A DNA stretch of 64,000 nucleotides from Bicyclus anynana (GCF_947172395.1 NC_069094.1:11026292-11090291); one strand, 5' to 3'. Positions 32,131-43,148 are shown, counted from the stretch's first letter. Notes: generated by a model from the letters alone, not told the origin. Numbers and translations are program-made.

Positions 32131-34373
32131 CTACTTTCTCAACTTGTATCAATAACGACTTTATTAAAAGTTGTTGTAACCAACTGTTTTTATTACTCTT
32201 TGCATAAGTATCATTTCGGCGTCACAAAATGGACGACAGCGTTTTTGACGTTTGGAAAATTTGACTAACACCATGATTTTATTAAACGGATTATGGACAT
32301 GCCTGCCATGCATGATACAATTAATTTTACGTACAAAATATGTCTTCCGTCGGTGCCAGGCCTTACGACAATCCAATGCTGATTTTCAACTGGAGTTAAG
32401 CTCCCGTGACGCAGCGGATTATAAATTTTGTATTCAGAGTTTAAAGTTAATAAGCCCATCAAAATATTTCAGCTTGAAACATTATTTTGAGCATTTAGGT
32501 AAACGGAAGTATAACTTTTTGTGGCTCAGCTGTCTGGGGAAGTACTACTGAATACTGCCATTCTTATTTCTGCTTTCAAGCAGCAATACTGTTTTTCGGT
32601 CTTAAAGGTTTAGTAGTCGGTGTAATTACAGACACTTAAAAGCCTCTTGCTATGCCTCTAATGCCTGAAGGTAGGGCAAATTTTGAAATATTTAAAATTT
32701 TTGTACTTGTATTATTTCATTCTGTTACGAGTATATGGCCTACCTAAAGCATATTACTAGGTAGTTATTTAGTTAATTTCTTTATTTGACTGAATTTATA
32801 CCGAGTATGCAAATAGAGTACTTTATTGATCTGAGGTTCGTGATAAATTCATTCCACAAAACAAAGTTTATTACCTGAAGGTTTATCACTTACTTAATAC
32901 CACTGTGAAGTCAATACTACAGATCAACATACGAGTAGTATCTGCTGCAGGTGATATTAGAAAGATTTTCTTTAATAAGCCATTATTTCTATTCTTGCAT
33001 ATACACATTATTTTCAAGCAAAGACAGCAAAAAAAGTGAAAATCGTTTCATAATTGTAACACAAACTGTCACGAAAAACAATATGTACTAACTTCCATTG
33101 TTTTCAGTATGTAATTTATTTAAAAGCGCGGTTCACAACTGAAAAAGCTCATTATAAAATGCATGCGTGGTTTTCGTGCTTTTGCATATCCGCGTATAGC
33201 ATGTAGATAGGCACTGTATCCAGGTAGGTGCTCGAAAAACGTAAAAAGTTAACATACGCGTTTGCCAGTCGTGAGGTTGCGTGAACAAGAACTGTAATTC
33301 AGTTAGTCGAGCTGAACAAACTCTCTGGAACTGTCCGTGCGACTGTCTATTTGTGAAAATGTAGAGGTTTTATTATATTATGATATTTTCTGTTCATCCT
33401 GAAGTATTAAGTGTTCCCTTTCAGATGTTAATCTTGCACTTTTATGTATTCTGTGATGTTAATGATAATAAGTCGCAGGGCTGGATTTTGCCGCACCGCC
33501 CACCGGTGTCGCTGCTGCCCGACATCGGGCAAGAATATTACATACATACATTCATACAAGATACGCGCGAAAAACATAACCCTTCTGGCAATCGGGTAAA
33601 ACAATGTTATTTTTTGAAAGTAAATTATAAATAAATAAATAAATTGCTCAGTACTAGTTTACTAATTGTTTACATTACTAGGTTTTTAAGCAAGAATTTC
33701 GATGCGGTTTTTTTCGCAATTCAGTACCTTTTAGCACAGCTTTTAGTTAGTAGGACTAAACTAGAAAAAATATCAATTAATTATATTACAAACGTTTATC
33801 TCACAAATAATAAATCTCATAATTTAAAAAAATATATTATAAAGAAGTATAGTTATTAAACAAACTAGCAGATGGACAGAAAATAATTTCAAAAGCTTTT
33901 TTCGTATTCTGCAATACTTTTTAATCCCTAAATCGTTTATTTTACAATCATCTAAAGTTCAAGCCATACCTACCTCGCTATCCATAGCGAGATTTATTCG
34001 ATCTCTATTTAATACTAGAATAGAGAGAGTTCAAAATACCTCTACCTATCTAAGTAAATAGATAGTTTTACATGATTTAAAAGCGACGAACATATTTATT
34101 TTCCAATGCACAAGGAGGGAGGGATATGGGGGAAGGCAGGAACATCGCAAAGTGCCCTCCATCGCACAACGGTATCTACAGTCGCATGCCTCTCTGATTC
34201 ATTGACGCCGCATCAACTATGCATCGCTGCATTTGCATTCGGCATTCACTTACGGAAGTTTAATATTTGTACGGCAAACAAGTGCTTTTTAAAGATTTAT
34301 TGTGTTTATTTTATATTGGAGTAAGTAAAGAGTGTAAAAGTTGGAGTGGAGTAAGCAGTACCTTCTAAATTAT
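32131..34373. other. No gene seen over 2.2 kb
   Basis: Several frames of 60-100 codons on both strands (for example 32252-32551) overlap each other and lack splice or domain support. A TACATACATACATTCATACA patch lies near 33540. Confidence 0.4.
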
Positions 34374-34670
34374 TCATAATATTCGGCTCACTGCTGAGCT
34401 CGAGTCTCCTCTCAGAATGAGAGGGGATAGGCCAATAGTCCACTACGCTGGCCCAATGCGGATTGGCAGACTTCACAAACGCAGAGAATTAAGAAAGTTC
34501 TCTGGTATGCAGGTTCCCTCACGATGTTTTTCCTTCACTGTTTAGGACACGTGATATTTAATTTCATAAAATGCACACAACTGAAAAGTTGAAGGTGCAT
34601 GCCCCGGACCGGATTCGAACCCGTACTCTCGGGAATCGGAAACAGAGCTCAAATCTACTGGGCTATCAAA
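34374..34670 (-). mobile_element. SINE-A full-length copy next to the Gypsy insertion
   Basis: Best copy of this family: body, CACGTGATATTTAATTTC, then the tRNA-like head with GGATTCGAACCCG and CTACTGGGCTATCA. The Gypsy element begins 35 bases later. Confidence 0.8.
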
Positions 34671-35334
34671 TTATTATATATTTCTAAATTACCATTCTAA
34701 TGCTTGTAACGTTTAACGCCATCTAGCGGAAACTCTATACAATTTAACAAAATCAATAACTCTTTAAAAATTAAATAAAATACGAAAATTAATAATAATA
34801 AATGAAAAAATTAATAAATTTAATATTTCTTAAAATAATAAACTAATATCTAAATAAAAATGGAACTTTAAAATCCTTATAAATTCAAATCGGTAGTGTT
34901 GACTCGTGAAACGGAATATGTCTTTTGATTTTGACAACTGAGATGAAAAAGCATTTTTGGATTCCTTTTTTTCGTCGACGTTTCTGGAACTATAACCTAC
35001 TTACCTGTGTAATTACTATCTTGGAGGACAATTACAAAATAGAAGGAAAATTGTAAGAAGTTGTGGCGGGATTGTTATCCACCATATATTTGATTGTTTA
35101 TAAAAAGAATCTTGAAGTTTTGGTATTTAATGCGAAAAGATTGACCCCGATATCGGGTGAGTGTTAAACTTAATTATAACCTCAATTCAGTTTACTTAGT
35201 TGTTTTACACAGCCTGATTAGTTATTTACTATAGAATACTATATACCTTGTGAAAATTTTGTATAGATAAAAATTATATATATGTATTAGTAAAAATAAG
35301 TATTAGTAATTGTTAAATTGTCAAATAACCTTTC

Positions 35335-35486
35335 GGCCTATTCACTATTTTGGTTTTTATTATCAACCTATTGAAATAAACATCAAATCAACTTGACAAA
35401 TTGTCATCTAACTACATAAGTTATCAACCTCAATTCTCAATTTCTTATGTCAACTAGCATTCTTCAAAGATAGTGAATTAGCCTGC
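35335..35486. mobile_element. MITE carried inside the Gypsy 5' LTR
   Basis: The segment starts GGCCTATTCACTATTTTGG and ends AGTGAATTAGCCTGC, matching the interspersed MITE at 22503-22664 including its inverted ends. It has the same position in the 3' LTR, so it joined the LTR before the last round of transposition. Confidence 0.7.
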
Positions 35487-35602
35487 AGGTTAGGTCTAGT
35501 TAAATATTAATGTACCTACATGGCATCATCATTGATAGCTGATTTCTGCCGGATACTGCCACTGCTCTCAAGCAGCATCAAGAAGACAAGGATCAGCTGT
35601 CA

Positions 35603-35962
35603 ATGTTGCAGGCCATCTGTGGAATCGGGCAAAATCTGAAATGTCCACTATACATATTTCAGGGTTCAACCCACCGTCTCCGATCTCCGTCTGCAGTCTC
35701 CGTGTGTGACCTGGCTATTCACCACCTAGACCTACATTTTCACTTATCTACCTTCTCCGTGGAACATCTACGGGAACGGAACATCTACGGGAACACTTCA
35801 CCACCTAGACCTACATTTTCACTTATCTACCTTCTCCGTGGAACATCTACGGGAACACTTCACCCCTCGGACAACAGGGCAGTGGCATTTATGAACTTTA
35901 AAGATCAACGTGCTGCAATTGCAATATTATATAAACCCACGTATCCCCCTAGTTCTATCTAA
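35603..35962 (+). other. 119-codon open frame within the LTR
   Basis: The frame starts MLQAICGIGQNLKC and includes two partial repeats around HLDLHFHLSTFSVEHLRE-type sequence, produced by the 79-base DNA duplication. No known domain is recognised. It crosses promoter and polyadenylation territory, so it may be fortuitous. The 3' LTR carries the same frame at 40142-40501. Confidence 0.15.
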
Positions 35963-36078
35963 CCTAAAATTTTCTTATCTAACCTATTAAATGATGGTAA
36001 TAAAAATAAATTGTGTTACACCTTGCTATTTTTATTTGTCGCCTAATTAATAAACAAACTAAAAATCAAACCCGACAA

Positions 36079-36090
36079 TGGCGCCCACCG
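36079..36090 (+). other. Primer-binding site (tRNA-Lys type)
   Basis: TGGCGCCCACCG begins two bases after the LTR terminus. TGGCGCC is the start of the usual tRNA-Lys complementary site in insect Gypsy elements; the match fades after about 12 bases. Confidence 0.75.
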
Positions 36091-36247
36091 CTATATAATA
36101 CTCAGTTGCAGACACGTTATTTTTATTTTTTTAGTTATCAATGGTGATGGTATAGTAGAACTGTTAATTTAAGAGTATAGTTTTGATTGTAAGTAGTTAT
36201 TGTAGTTTTATAAATTGTTATTATATTGTTAACTATTATAAAGGATA

Positions 36248-37075
36248 ATGTCTTATCAAATTAAATATTTATCATTACAAAAGGCTGAACTTGAGTATGA
36301 GGTAGCAGTCCGAGGTACTACACCTGCTGATTCAGTAGCTGAGCTACGTAAACAAATCTTAAAACTTGCTCCACTTTTACCTCCTGAGGATATTTTGGAA
36401 TCACATCTTGATCCAATCATTGATTTAAGATCAGTTTCGGAAACGTTGACAAAATCTCAGGTTAATTTAAATTGTTTAAAAACTAAATTTGATAAAAGTT
36501 TATTTGTAAGAACGGAAAACATACTGAATCACCTTTACCACAGGATCAATCGTATCACTCCCACTGAAGAATCTATGAAAAACTATAAAGGGTGTCAAAC
36601 AAATTTTAAGTCCCAGTACACAGACTATATAGCATTAAAACCTTTAAATCCAGCAGCAGCTGACACACTAGTACCAGCTGATGTTCCCTCCAATGATAAC
36701 ACCGTGCCAGATATTATGTGTTCACACAACCAAATAACAGAAATTAATAAAATAAAATTTTCTGGTAAAACGTGTGTCCGTTCTTTTATACAGAAAATAG
36801 AGGAATTTATAAAAGCTCGGAATATACCAAAAACCAAAATTTTGTCTTATGGCTACGAAATATTCACAGATGACGCTTTACACTGGTACAGGTACATAAA
36901 AGACAGGGTAACGACATGGGAAGAGCTAGTGGTATTGCTAAAAAAAGACTTCAGTTACAGTGACTACGATTACAGACTGTTAAAGGAAATTCGTAGTCGA
37001 ACACAGGGCGATGGCGAAAATATTACAATTTACCTCTCCATAATTCACAGATATATAACAATGAAGAAAAAGTAA
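36248..37075 (+). CDS. gag: Truncated Gypsy Gag (capsid region)
   Basis: Gag forms the cytoplasmic particle in which the element is reverse-transcribed. This frame starts MSYQIKYLSLQKAELEYEV and runs 275 codons. Residues about 165-270 look like the Retrotrans_gag capsid fold, with FSGKTCVRSFIQKIEEFIKA, DDALHWYRYIKDRVTTWEEL and a following LLKKDF. The first part is predicted largely helical. The frame stops shortly after ENITIYLSI, where full-length relatives continue into the rest of capsid and usually a CCHC zinc knuckle. The last few codons belong to the RT/RNase H region read out of frame, so the gag is cut by the internal deletion. The start is the first ATG after the leader. The product may still assemble poorly or act as a dominant interferer; that is inference. 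Confidence 0.85.
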   Translation: MSYQIKYLSLQKAELEYEVAVRGTTPADSVAELRKQILKLAPLLPPEDILESHLDPIIDLRSVSETLTKSQVNLNCLKTKFDKSLFVRTENILNHLYHRINRITPTEESMKNYKGCQTNFKSQYTDYIALKPLNPAAADTLVPADVPSNDNTVPDIMCSHNQITEINKIKFSGKTCVRSFIQKIEEFIKARNIPKTKILSYGYEIFTDDALHWYRYIKDRVTTWEELVVLLKKDFSYSDYDYRLLKEIRSRTQGDGENITIYLSIIHRYITMKKK

Positions 37076-37083
37076 TAGCGTAT

Positions 37084-38652
37084 ATGAGTAAATCATTGTC
37101 TGACCGAGAACGTAACTTTAGTGCTACTGAGCGTGAAGCGTTAGCTGTTCTAACCGCTATTGAACACTGGCGATGTTACTTAGAAAACGGTTGTAAATTC
37201 ACAGTATACACAGACCATGCTGCGTTAAAGTGGTTTATTAATCTTAATAATCCTACCGGCCGATTAGCTCGCTGGGGTATTCGACTATCTGTCTATAATT
37301 TTGAAATAAAACACCGTAAAGGATCCGAAAATATTGTACCTGATAGTCTTTCGCGTTCTGTTCCTATAGCTGCTATAAACGACGTCACTAATAAAAATCC
37401 ACCTATTAATACAACTGACTCGTGGTATTTAAACATTTTCAATGGTTCTATAAATTCCCCTACATCATTTCTAAATTATCGCGTATCCAATAACAGACTA
37501 TATCGCTATGTTAAAAGCCTAAATCCTTTAACTAGAGATTTTGAATGGAAGGAAGTTATACCTGCTGAATTTAGAAAACAAATTATAACAAAAAATCATT
37601 CGGAACCCACCTCAGGTCACTTAGGTGTCTTTAAAACATATAAACGCATAAGTTTAAATTACTTCTGGCCTGGTATGCAGCGTGATGTTGCAAATTTTGT
37701 ACTGGATTGTGACACTTGCAATGCTCATAAACACTCGAATCACACAACTCTAGGTGTTATGGGTGAAGCCAAAAACTGTAGTCGACCATTTCAAATGCTA
37801 AGTATGGACCTTGTAGGACCTCTCCCGGCTACTAGAAGCCAAAACACCTTCTTATTAGTAGTAGTTTGTTGTTTTTCAAAGTATTGTTTGCTTTTCCCTA
37901 TACGGCGCGCTACAGCAAATATAATAGCTAAACTATTAGAAGAACGAGTTTTTCTGGTCCACGGTATACCACTTACAGTCCTGATGGATAATGGAAGGCA
38001 ATTTACTGGCAGCACCATAAGAGATCTGTTCGACACTTACAAAATTCCTAACGTTTTATTCACTCCAAGGTATACACCCCAAGTCAACTCTGTAGAACGC
38101 TACAATAAAACTATAATGACTGCCGTGTCAACATTTATAGAAAACGACCACAGGTCCTGGGATACCAATATTTCTAAAATACAATTCGCCCTTAACAGCT
38201 CCGTTAACATGGTTACTAAATTTACACCGTCATTTCTAGTGTTCGGCAGAGAATTAGTAAGCTGCGGTTCACAATACACAAGTGCTGAATGTCTAACAGT
38301 AGATGAAATAGTCTACACGCCAAGAGAGGAGTATGCTGAAAACTTAGGTGCGTTAAGAAAAATTTTCGACAAAGTTCAATCATCACTACTGCAAGCTCAT
38401 TCTCGCAATAGTACTTACTACAACCTACGACGAAAAAAGGTTGAATTTAACATAGGCGATATTGTTTGGAAACGCACATATTATCAAAGTGATAAAGACA
38501 AAAGATTCGCAAAAAAACTTGCACCTAAATATATTAAATGCCGGATAATTAATAAAAAATCACCTCTTATTTATGATCTAGAAGATCTAAATGGAAATAA
38601 TTTAGGAACTTGGCATGTAAAAGATATAAAATTAACAAACTATAAACTTTAA
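37084..38652 (+). CDS. pol: Gypsy pol remnant: C-terminal RNase H plus complete integrase
   Basis: The open frame covers 522 codons from the first ATG and stays open a few codons upstream (VIAYM), back to the deletion junction. RNase H residues seen are E18 (ATEREAL), D44 (YTDHAAL) and D87 (VPDSLSR). The N-terminal strand carrying the first catalytic Asp is deleted together with RT. Integrase follows: HHCC zinc site H172, H179, C209, C212, and the DDE core D242 (MDLVG), D302 (MDNGRQF) and E338 (NSVERY). The C-terminal part (GDIVWKR to NLGTWHVKDIKL) resembles the GPY/F-type tail. All integrase catalytic residues are intact. Gag and pol lie in different frames, as expected for frameshifted Gypsy elements. 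Confidence 0.9.
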   Translation: MSKSLSDRERNFSATEREALAVLTAIEHWRCYLENGCKFTVYTDHAALKWFINLNNPTGRLARWGIRLSVYNFEIKHRKGSENIVPDSLSRSVPIAAINDVTNKNPPINTTDSWYLNIFNGSINSPTSFLNYRVSNNRLYRYVKSLNPLTRDFEWKEVIPAEFRKQIITKNHSEPTSGHLGVFKTYKRISLNYFWPGMQRDVANFVLDCDTCNAHKHSNHTTLGVMGEAKNCSRPFQMLSMDLVGPLPATRSQNTFLLVVVCCFSKYCLLFPIRRATANIIAKLLEERVFLVHGIPLTVLMDNGRQFTGSTIRDLFDTYKIPNVLFTPRYTPQVNSVERYNKTIMTAVSTFIENDHRSWDTNISKIQFALNSSVNMVTKFTPSFLVFGRELVSCGSQYTSAECLTVDEIVYTPREEYAENLGALRKIFDKVQSSLLQAHSRNSTYYNLRRKKVEFNIGDIVWKRTYYQSDKDKRFAKKLAPKYIKCRIINKKSPLIYDLEDLNGNNLGTWHVKDIKLTNYKL

Positions 38653-38732
38653 TTATTGTTACTGATGTTAGACTAACTGTATGACTCTAAATATATCCTA
38701 TTCCATTACTTAACTTGTCTACTGTAACTGTA

Positions 38733-38733
<1 letters not shown>

Positions 38734-38800
<67 letters not shown>
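38734..38800 (+). repeat. A67 homopolymer between integrase and 3' LTR
   Basis: An uninterrupted run of 67 A residues starts about 80 bases after the integrase stop. LTR elements do not normally carry poly(A) here; it may be slippage, an assembly artefact, or a remnant of an inserted retroposon tail. Confidence 0.85.
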
Positions 38801-38804
<4 letters not shown>

Positions 38805-39230
38805 TTTAAATATAACTACATCAATACTAAAACTACTATTATTAAACATACTATATATCTTGACGACCTAAAAGTCAAGATATGTTTTTTTCTATTGAGA
38901 TGATTTATACACTGACCTAAAAAGTGATAAATACTTTAAATTGATAATAATGTAGTGCCATCTCATTGTACAGGTATAGATTATAGACAATTAATTTAAC
39001 AACTACTATTTGTTATGTGTGAGTATTTGTATTCTATCACAAAAACTCTGTATGATAGGACGCAGTGAGCTTGCTATAAAGTTTCACAGCTATGTTTGAA
39101 AAGAAGGAAGAATAAAAGCGAAGACTGAATGAGGAAATGAATGTAGAATGTATGATGAAGTATGTACTGAGCAACATATAACTTATAGGATAGGGGAGTA
39201 CGGATTTCACTTAGGTAAAAATCCTAGACT

Positions 39231-39240
39231 AAAAAGGGGG
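39231..39240 (+). other. Polypurine tract
   Basis: AAAAAGGGGG followed by ATA directly precedes the TG of the 3' LTR, the expected site for plus-strand priming. Confidence 0.75.
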
Positions 39241-39243
39241 ATA

Positions 39244-40616
39244 TGTAACGTTTAACGCCATCTAGCGGAAACTCTATACAATTTAACAAAATCAATAACT
39301 CTTTAAAAATTAAATAAAATACGAAAATTAATAATAATAAATGAAAAAATTAATAAATTTAATATTTCTTAAAATAATAAACTAATATCTAAATAAAAAT
39401 GGAACTTTAAAATCCTTATAAATTCAAATCGGTAGTGTTGACTCGTGAAACGGAATATGTCTTTTGATTTTGACAACTGAGATGAAAAAGCATTTTTGGA
39501 TTCCTTTTTTCCGTCGACGTTTCTGGAACTATAACCTACTTACCTGTGTAATTACTATCTTGGAGGACAATTACAAAATAGAAGGAAAATTGTAAGAAGT
39601 TGTGGCGGGATTGTTATCCACCATATATTTGATTGTTTATAAAAAGAATCTTGAAGTTTTGGTATTTAATGCGAAAAGATTGACCCCGATATCGGGTGAG
39701 TGTTAAACTTAATTATAACCTCAATTCAGTTTACTTAGTTGTTTTACACAGCCTGATTAGTTATTTACTATAGAATACTATATACCTTGTGAAAATTTTG
39801 TATAGATAAAAATTATATATATGTATTAGTAAAAATAAGTATTAGTAATTGTTAAATTGTCAAATAACCTTTCGGCCTATTCACTATTTTGGTTTTTATT
39901 ATCAACCTATTGAAATAAACATCAAATCAACTTGACAAATTGTCATCTAACTACATAAGTTATCAACCTCAATTCTCAATTTCTTATGTCAACTAGCATT
40001 CTTCAAAGATAGTGAATTAGCCTGCAGGTTAGGTCTAGTTAAATATTAATGTACCTACATGGCATCATCATTGATAGCTGATTTCTGCCGGATACTGCCA
40101 CTGCTCTCAAGCAGCATCAAGAAGACAAGGATCAGCTGTCAATGTTGCAGGCCATCTGTGGAATCGGGCAAAATCTGAAATGTCCACTATACATATTTCA
40201 GGGTTCAACCCACCGTCTCCGATCTCCGTCTGCAGTCTCCGTGTGTGACCTGGCTATTCACCACCTAGACCTACATTTTCACTTATCTACCTTCTCCGTG
40301 GAACATCTACGGGAACGGAACATCTACGGGAACACTTCACCACCTAGACCTACATTTTCACTTATCTACCTTCTCCGTGGAACATCTACGGGAACACTTC
40401 ACCCCTCGGACAACAGGGCAGTGGCATTTATGAACTTTAAAGATCAACGTGCTGCAATTGCAATATTATATAAACCCACGTATCCCCCTAGTTCTATCTA
40501 ACCTAAAATTTTCTTATCTAACCTATTAAATGATGGTAATAAAAATAAATTGTGTTACACCTTGCTATTTTTATTTGTCGCCTAATTAATAAACAAACTA
40601 AAAATCAAACCCGACA
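39244..40616 (+). repeat. Gypsy 3' LTR
   Basis: This copy has the same length as the 5' LTR, with every internal landmark offset by 4539 bases. The 119-codon frame is identical (40142-40501). The only difference I saw is a T-to-C change in the T run after GGATTCC. Confidence 0.93.
39874..40025. mobile_element. MITE carried inside the Gypsy 3' LTR
   Basis: Identical partner of 35335-35486, duplicated with the LTR by reverse transcription rather than inserted independently. Confidence 0.7.
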
Positions 40617-40854
40617 TGCTAAAGAGTTTGTTTGGTAGAATGCACTAATTTCATTATCTACTGGGTCGAATTCAAAATTCTTTTATTTTTGGACAGCCCT
40701 GTAATCGTAACATTTGGCTATATGGCTTGCTTCAGCATTCCTAAGTTTAAAGTACGTTACGTACGTCATTTTGCCGAAAACAACTTCATAAGAGTATTTA
40801 TTTATTCTTTAAAAATACTAGATTTGTCTTTCAGATAAGAAATTTCTCAGAAGC

Positions 40855-41045
40855 TTCTCGTTCCTCAGAGAGCACGTTAAGCCGCTGCCCTTGGCTATTA
40901 TTACTAACATACCATCTTTAGTTACAGAATGTAGCATTATTATTTGCCAATCAACTTTAGAGTAGCGTGATGGGTAAACATCAAAACCTGTCTCTTTTAT
41001 GAAGAGAGGCCTAGCCCTGGGCCATTAATGCAATAATAGACTGAT
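40855..41045 (+). mobile_element. SINE-C/D-like 3' portion
   Basis: Contains CCTCAGAGAGCACGTTAAGC and GAGGCCTAGCCCTGGGCC, shared with the bodies of SINE-C and SINE-D; head missing. Confidence 0.55.
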
Positions 41046-41476
41046 TTCTTGAACACGTTATCCAGAAAGCAAGAACAAGATTTAGTAGATTCTATGAGAC
41101 AATTCTTTATACATAAAGAAAATCCAGGTAGATTTTCATGTACATTTAACCTTACCTAAGCTCACGTTACTTAGGCATTCCCAATGTACCTGTAATTTCG
41201 GGAAGCCAGTCTGAATGCACTGTATGGCATTGAGTTAAAATATTCTCGTGCGGAGTGTGCCCGACGTATGGCCATGCTATGTTTATGCGTTACGGGTGTC
41301 TAATCCTATCGGATTGACCCAGTTCATGGATCCATATGCGTTCCGGAACACACATGCTTGGAGCATAGTTGGAATACAATATCTCAAATGTAGCTGTTTG
41401 GTTTGTAATATCTGACAATTTTGACATTACATATAGGTACGAGTACGTACAGTGCTGGTATACATCTATACTAATA

Positions 41477-41645
41477 CTAGCGGACGCCCGCGACTCCGTC
41501 CGCGTGAAACTCGATGTAAACTTTCAACTACCTCTACCCAACCCCTACCCAACGTTGAAATTGAAAACCGTGGAAATCGGTTCGTGCGTTCTGGAGTTAC
41601 AGCGTCAGGAAGGAAAACCCGACTTATTTTTATATAGTAGATTAA
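41477..41645 (-). mobile_element. Helitron-like element
   Basis: CTAGCGGACGCCCGCGACTC, GTAAACTTTCAACTACCTC, GGAAATCGGTTCGTGCG, ending TTATATAGTAGATTA. Confidence 0.6.
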
Positions 41646-41649
41646 AAAG

Positions 41650-41823
41650 AGGAGATTTGATTGTTTGTTTGTATGCTTTTATTAGGCTCTGGACTGAATA
41701 GATTTGAAAAATTCTTTCACTGTTGTGTAGCTACACTATCCCCGGCTGCTATAGGCTATATTTTATCCCCGTATTCCAACGGGAACGGGAACCACACGGG
41801 TGAAACAGCGGAGCGTCTGCTAG
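41650..41823 (+). mobile_element. Helitron-like element, opposite orientation to its neighbour
   Basis: TTGTTTGTTTG near the start, then GATTTGAAAAATTCTTTCAC, TATTTTATCCCCGTATTCC, and the 3' end GCGTCTGCTAG. Confidence 0.6.
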
Positions 41824-42679
41824 TGATTTTATAAAAACAGCTTCAGAAACATGTACTCACACGAAACTAAAAAGCGAAAAATAATAATATACCTAATATT
41901 TTCTACCTATTAATCACTTTGAAGGCCTACCTTTAGGGTTGGATTTTCCCAAATGTATATGAGACTAATTTCAAATACCCTTACCAATAAAAAAGAATTT
42001 TCAAAATCAGACAACTGACTAAAACTTAATGGATGTTCGTTTTTTCCTCGATTGAAAATAAATGTAACAATTTTTGTAAAATACTTAATTTTTAAATACT
42101 AAATTTAACTGAAATAAATAGACAATTTTCCTTATAATAAATACAAAAAATAGTTAAGGCAACCACCCGTTCAGTAGGTATTAATTTTTCCTCACACAAA
42201 GGGTTGTCTTCGTGATTCTCCTCAAGATATTTCCAAGTCGTTTTAATAATGTATGAAGAAACATGTTGCTTATACAAGGATTTCCAATGTTTTGGGAAAC
42301 TGCTATATAAGAAAATAAATGGTGAACAACAAAAGGAGCAATCAATTTCAGCACAAAAGTTTCTATAACGAACTTAACATTGTTTGTTAAGGTTCATTTT
42401 GATTCATTACAACAAGAGCAGCCTTTGTGGAGCCTCACCTTCGGGCGGTGGGAAATTTATTCGTATCGGCGTCAAATAAAACATTTTAAGCACTTTGTCC
42501 TGCGCTATAAAAATGTGACTTTATTGGTTGGTTCCAACAAAGAGACATTTTTTAAAATTGAAAAACGAAAAAAATATTTAACTCGCTACATTTAAGGGTG
42601 GGTTTTATCGCTAATATCTCCTCCCGTATTTGTAACGACGAACGAACGAAATGCAGAAAGTATGAGATAATAAATAAAT

Positions 42680-42788
42680 TACAAACAAATCTAACACTGA
42701 ATCAATTTTTCAAATCGGACCAGTAGTTACTGAGATTAGCGCGTTCAATCAAACAAACAAACAAACTCTTCAGATTTATAATATTAGT
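42680..42788 (-). mobile_element. Helitron-like 5' end fragment
   Basis: CAAATCGGACCAGTAGTTAC, then GATTAGCGCGTTCAATC, (CAAA)n and TTTATAATATTAGT; 3' half missing. Confidence 0.6.
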
Positions 42789-42819
42789 CAAGAATATTTG
42801 CCTTATTTTTTAAATACCT

Positions 42820-42880
42820 ACCATGTCTAATATTCCCATTCCCCTCCCATCACTCGTAAAGATTGTTAGGAGTTGTAGGA
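42820..42880 (-). mobile_element. SINE-F tail fragment beside the palindrome
   Basis: AATATTCCCATTCCCCTCCC and CGTAAAGATTGTTAGGAG match the SINE-F 3' part; the sequence switches to the palindrome arm at 42881. Confidence 0.55.
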
Positions 42881-43148
42881 CATATTAATTGATTATGAAA
42901 CACGGCTAAAACTCACGTGATATTACGTCGGAGTATGCCCGACTAGTTTCGAACCCATACGGGGCCCTTAGTCATGAGCTGGTTCTTGCATCGCGGCACG
43001 ATCCAAACTAACAAACAAATGTTTGGATCGTGCCGCGATGCAAGAACCAGCTCATGACTAAGGGCCCCGTATGGGTTCGAAACTAGTCGGGCATACTCCG
43101 ACGTAATATCACGTGAGTTTTAGCCGTGTTTCATAATCAATTAATATG
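42881..43148. repeat. Perfect inverted repeat, two 128-bp arms with 12-base spacer
   Basis: Arms 42881-43008 and 43021-43148 are exact reverse complements; the spacer is TAACAAACAAAT. The arm contains a tRNA-like B box (GGGTTCGAAAC) and matches a single diverged copy at 3295-3385, so it looks like a SINE head duplicated tail to tail. Confidence 0.95.

Larger units (their letters stand above)
34705..36077 (+). repeat. Gypsy 5' LTR
   Basis: The LTR starts TGTAACGTTTAACG and ends AACCCGACA, with AATAAA near its 3' end as a likely polyadenylation signal. It contains a 119-codon open frame (35603-35962) and an internal direct repeat of about 79 bases (units from 35721 and 35800). It also contains a MITE-like segment (35335-35486). 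Confidence 0.93.
34705..40616 (+). mobile_element. Ty3/Gypsy LTR retrotransposon, recent but internally deleted
   Basis: Two 1373-bp LTRs (34705-36077 and 39244-40616) begin TG and end CA and are flanked by the duplication TGCT (34701-34704 and 40617-40620). A TGGCGCC primer-binding site follows the 5' LTR and an AAAAAGGGGG polypurine tract precedes the 3' LTR. Between them are a truncated gag and an RNase H-integrase frame. The gag C-terminus with any zinc knuckle, the protease and nearly all of RT are missing, so this copy cannot move alone. No env-like frame is present. I saw one base difference between the LTRs (near 34972 versus 39511), which implies very recent insertion. Confidence 0.93.

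Noticed and set aside
37791..38036. 81-codon minus-strand frame
   Set aside because: It is antisense to the Gypsy integrase core.
38715..38903. Frame with a poly-lysine stretch
   Set aside because: It translates the A67 tract in the Gypsy element.
34705..40616. Assembly duplication instead of paired LTRs
   Set aside because: The 1373-bp copies have TG/CA ends, a primer-binding site, a polypurine tract, gag and integrase between them, and a TGCT target duplication, all expected of LTRs.
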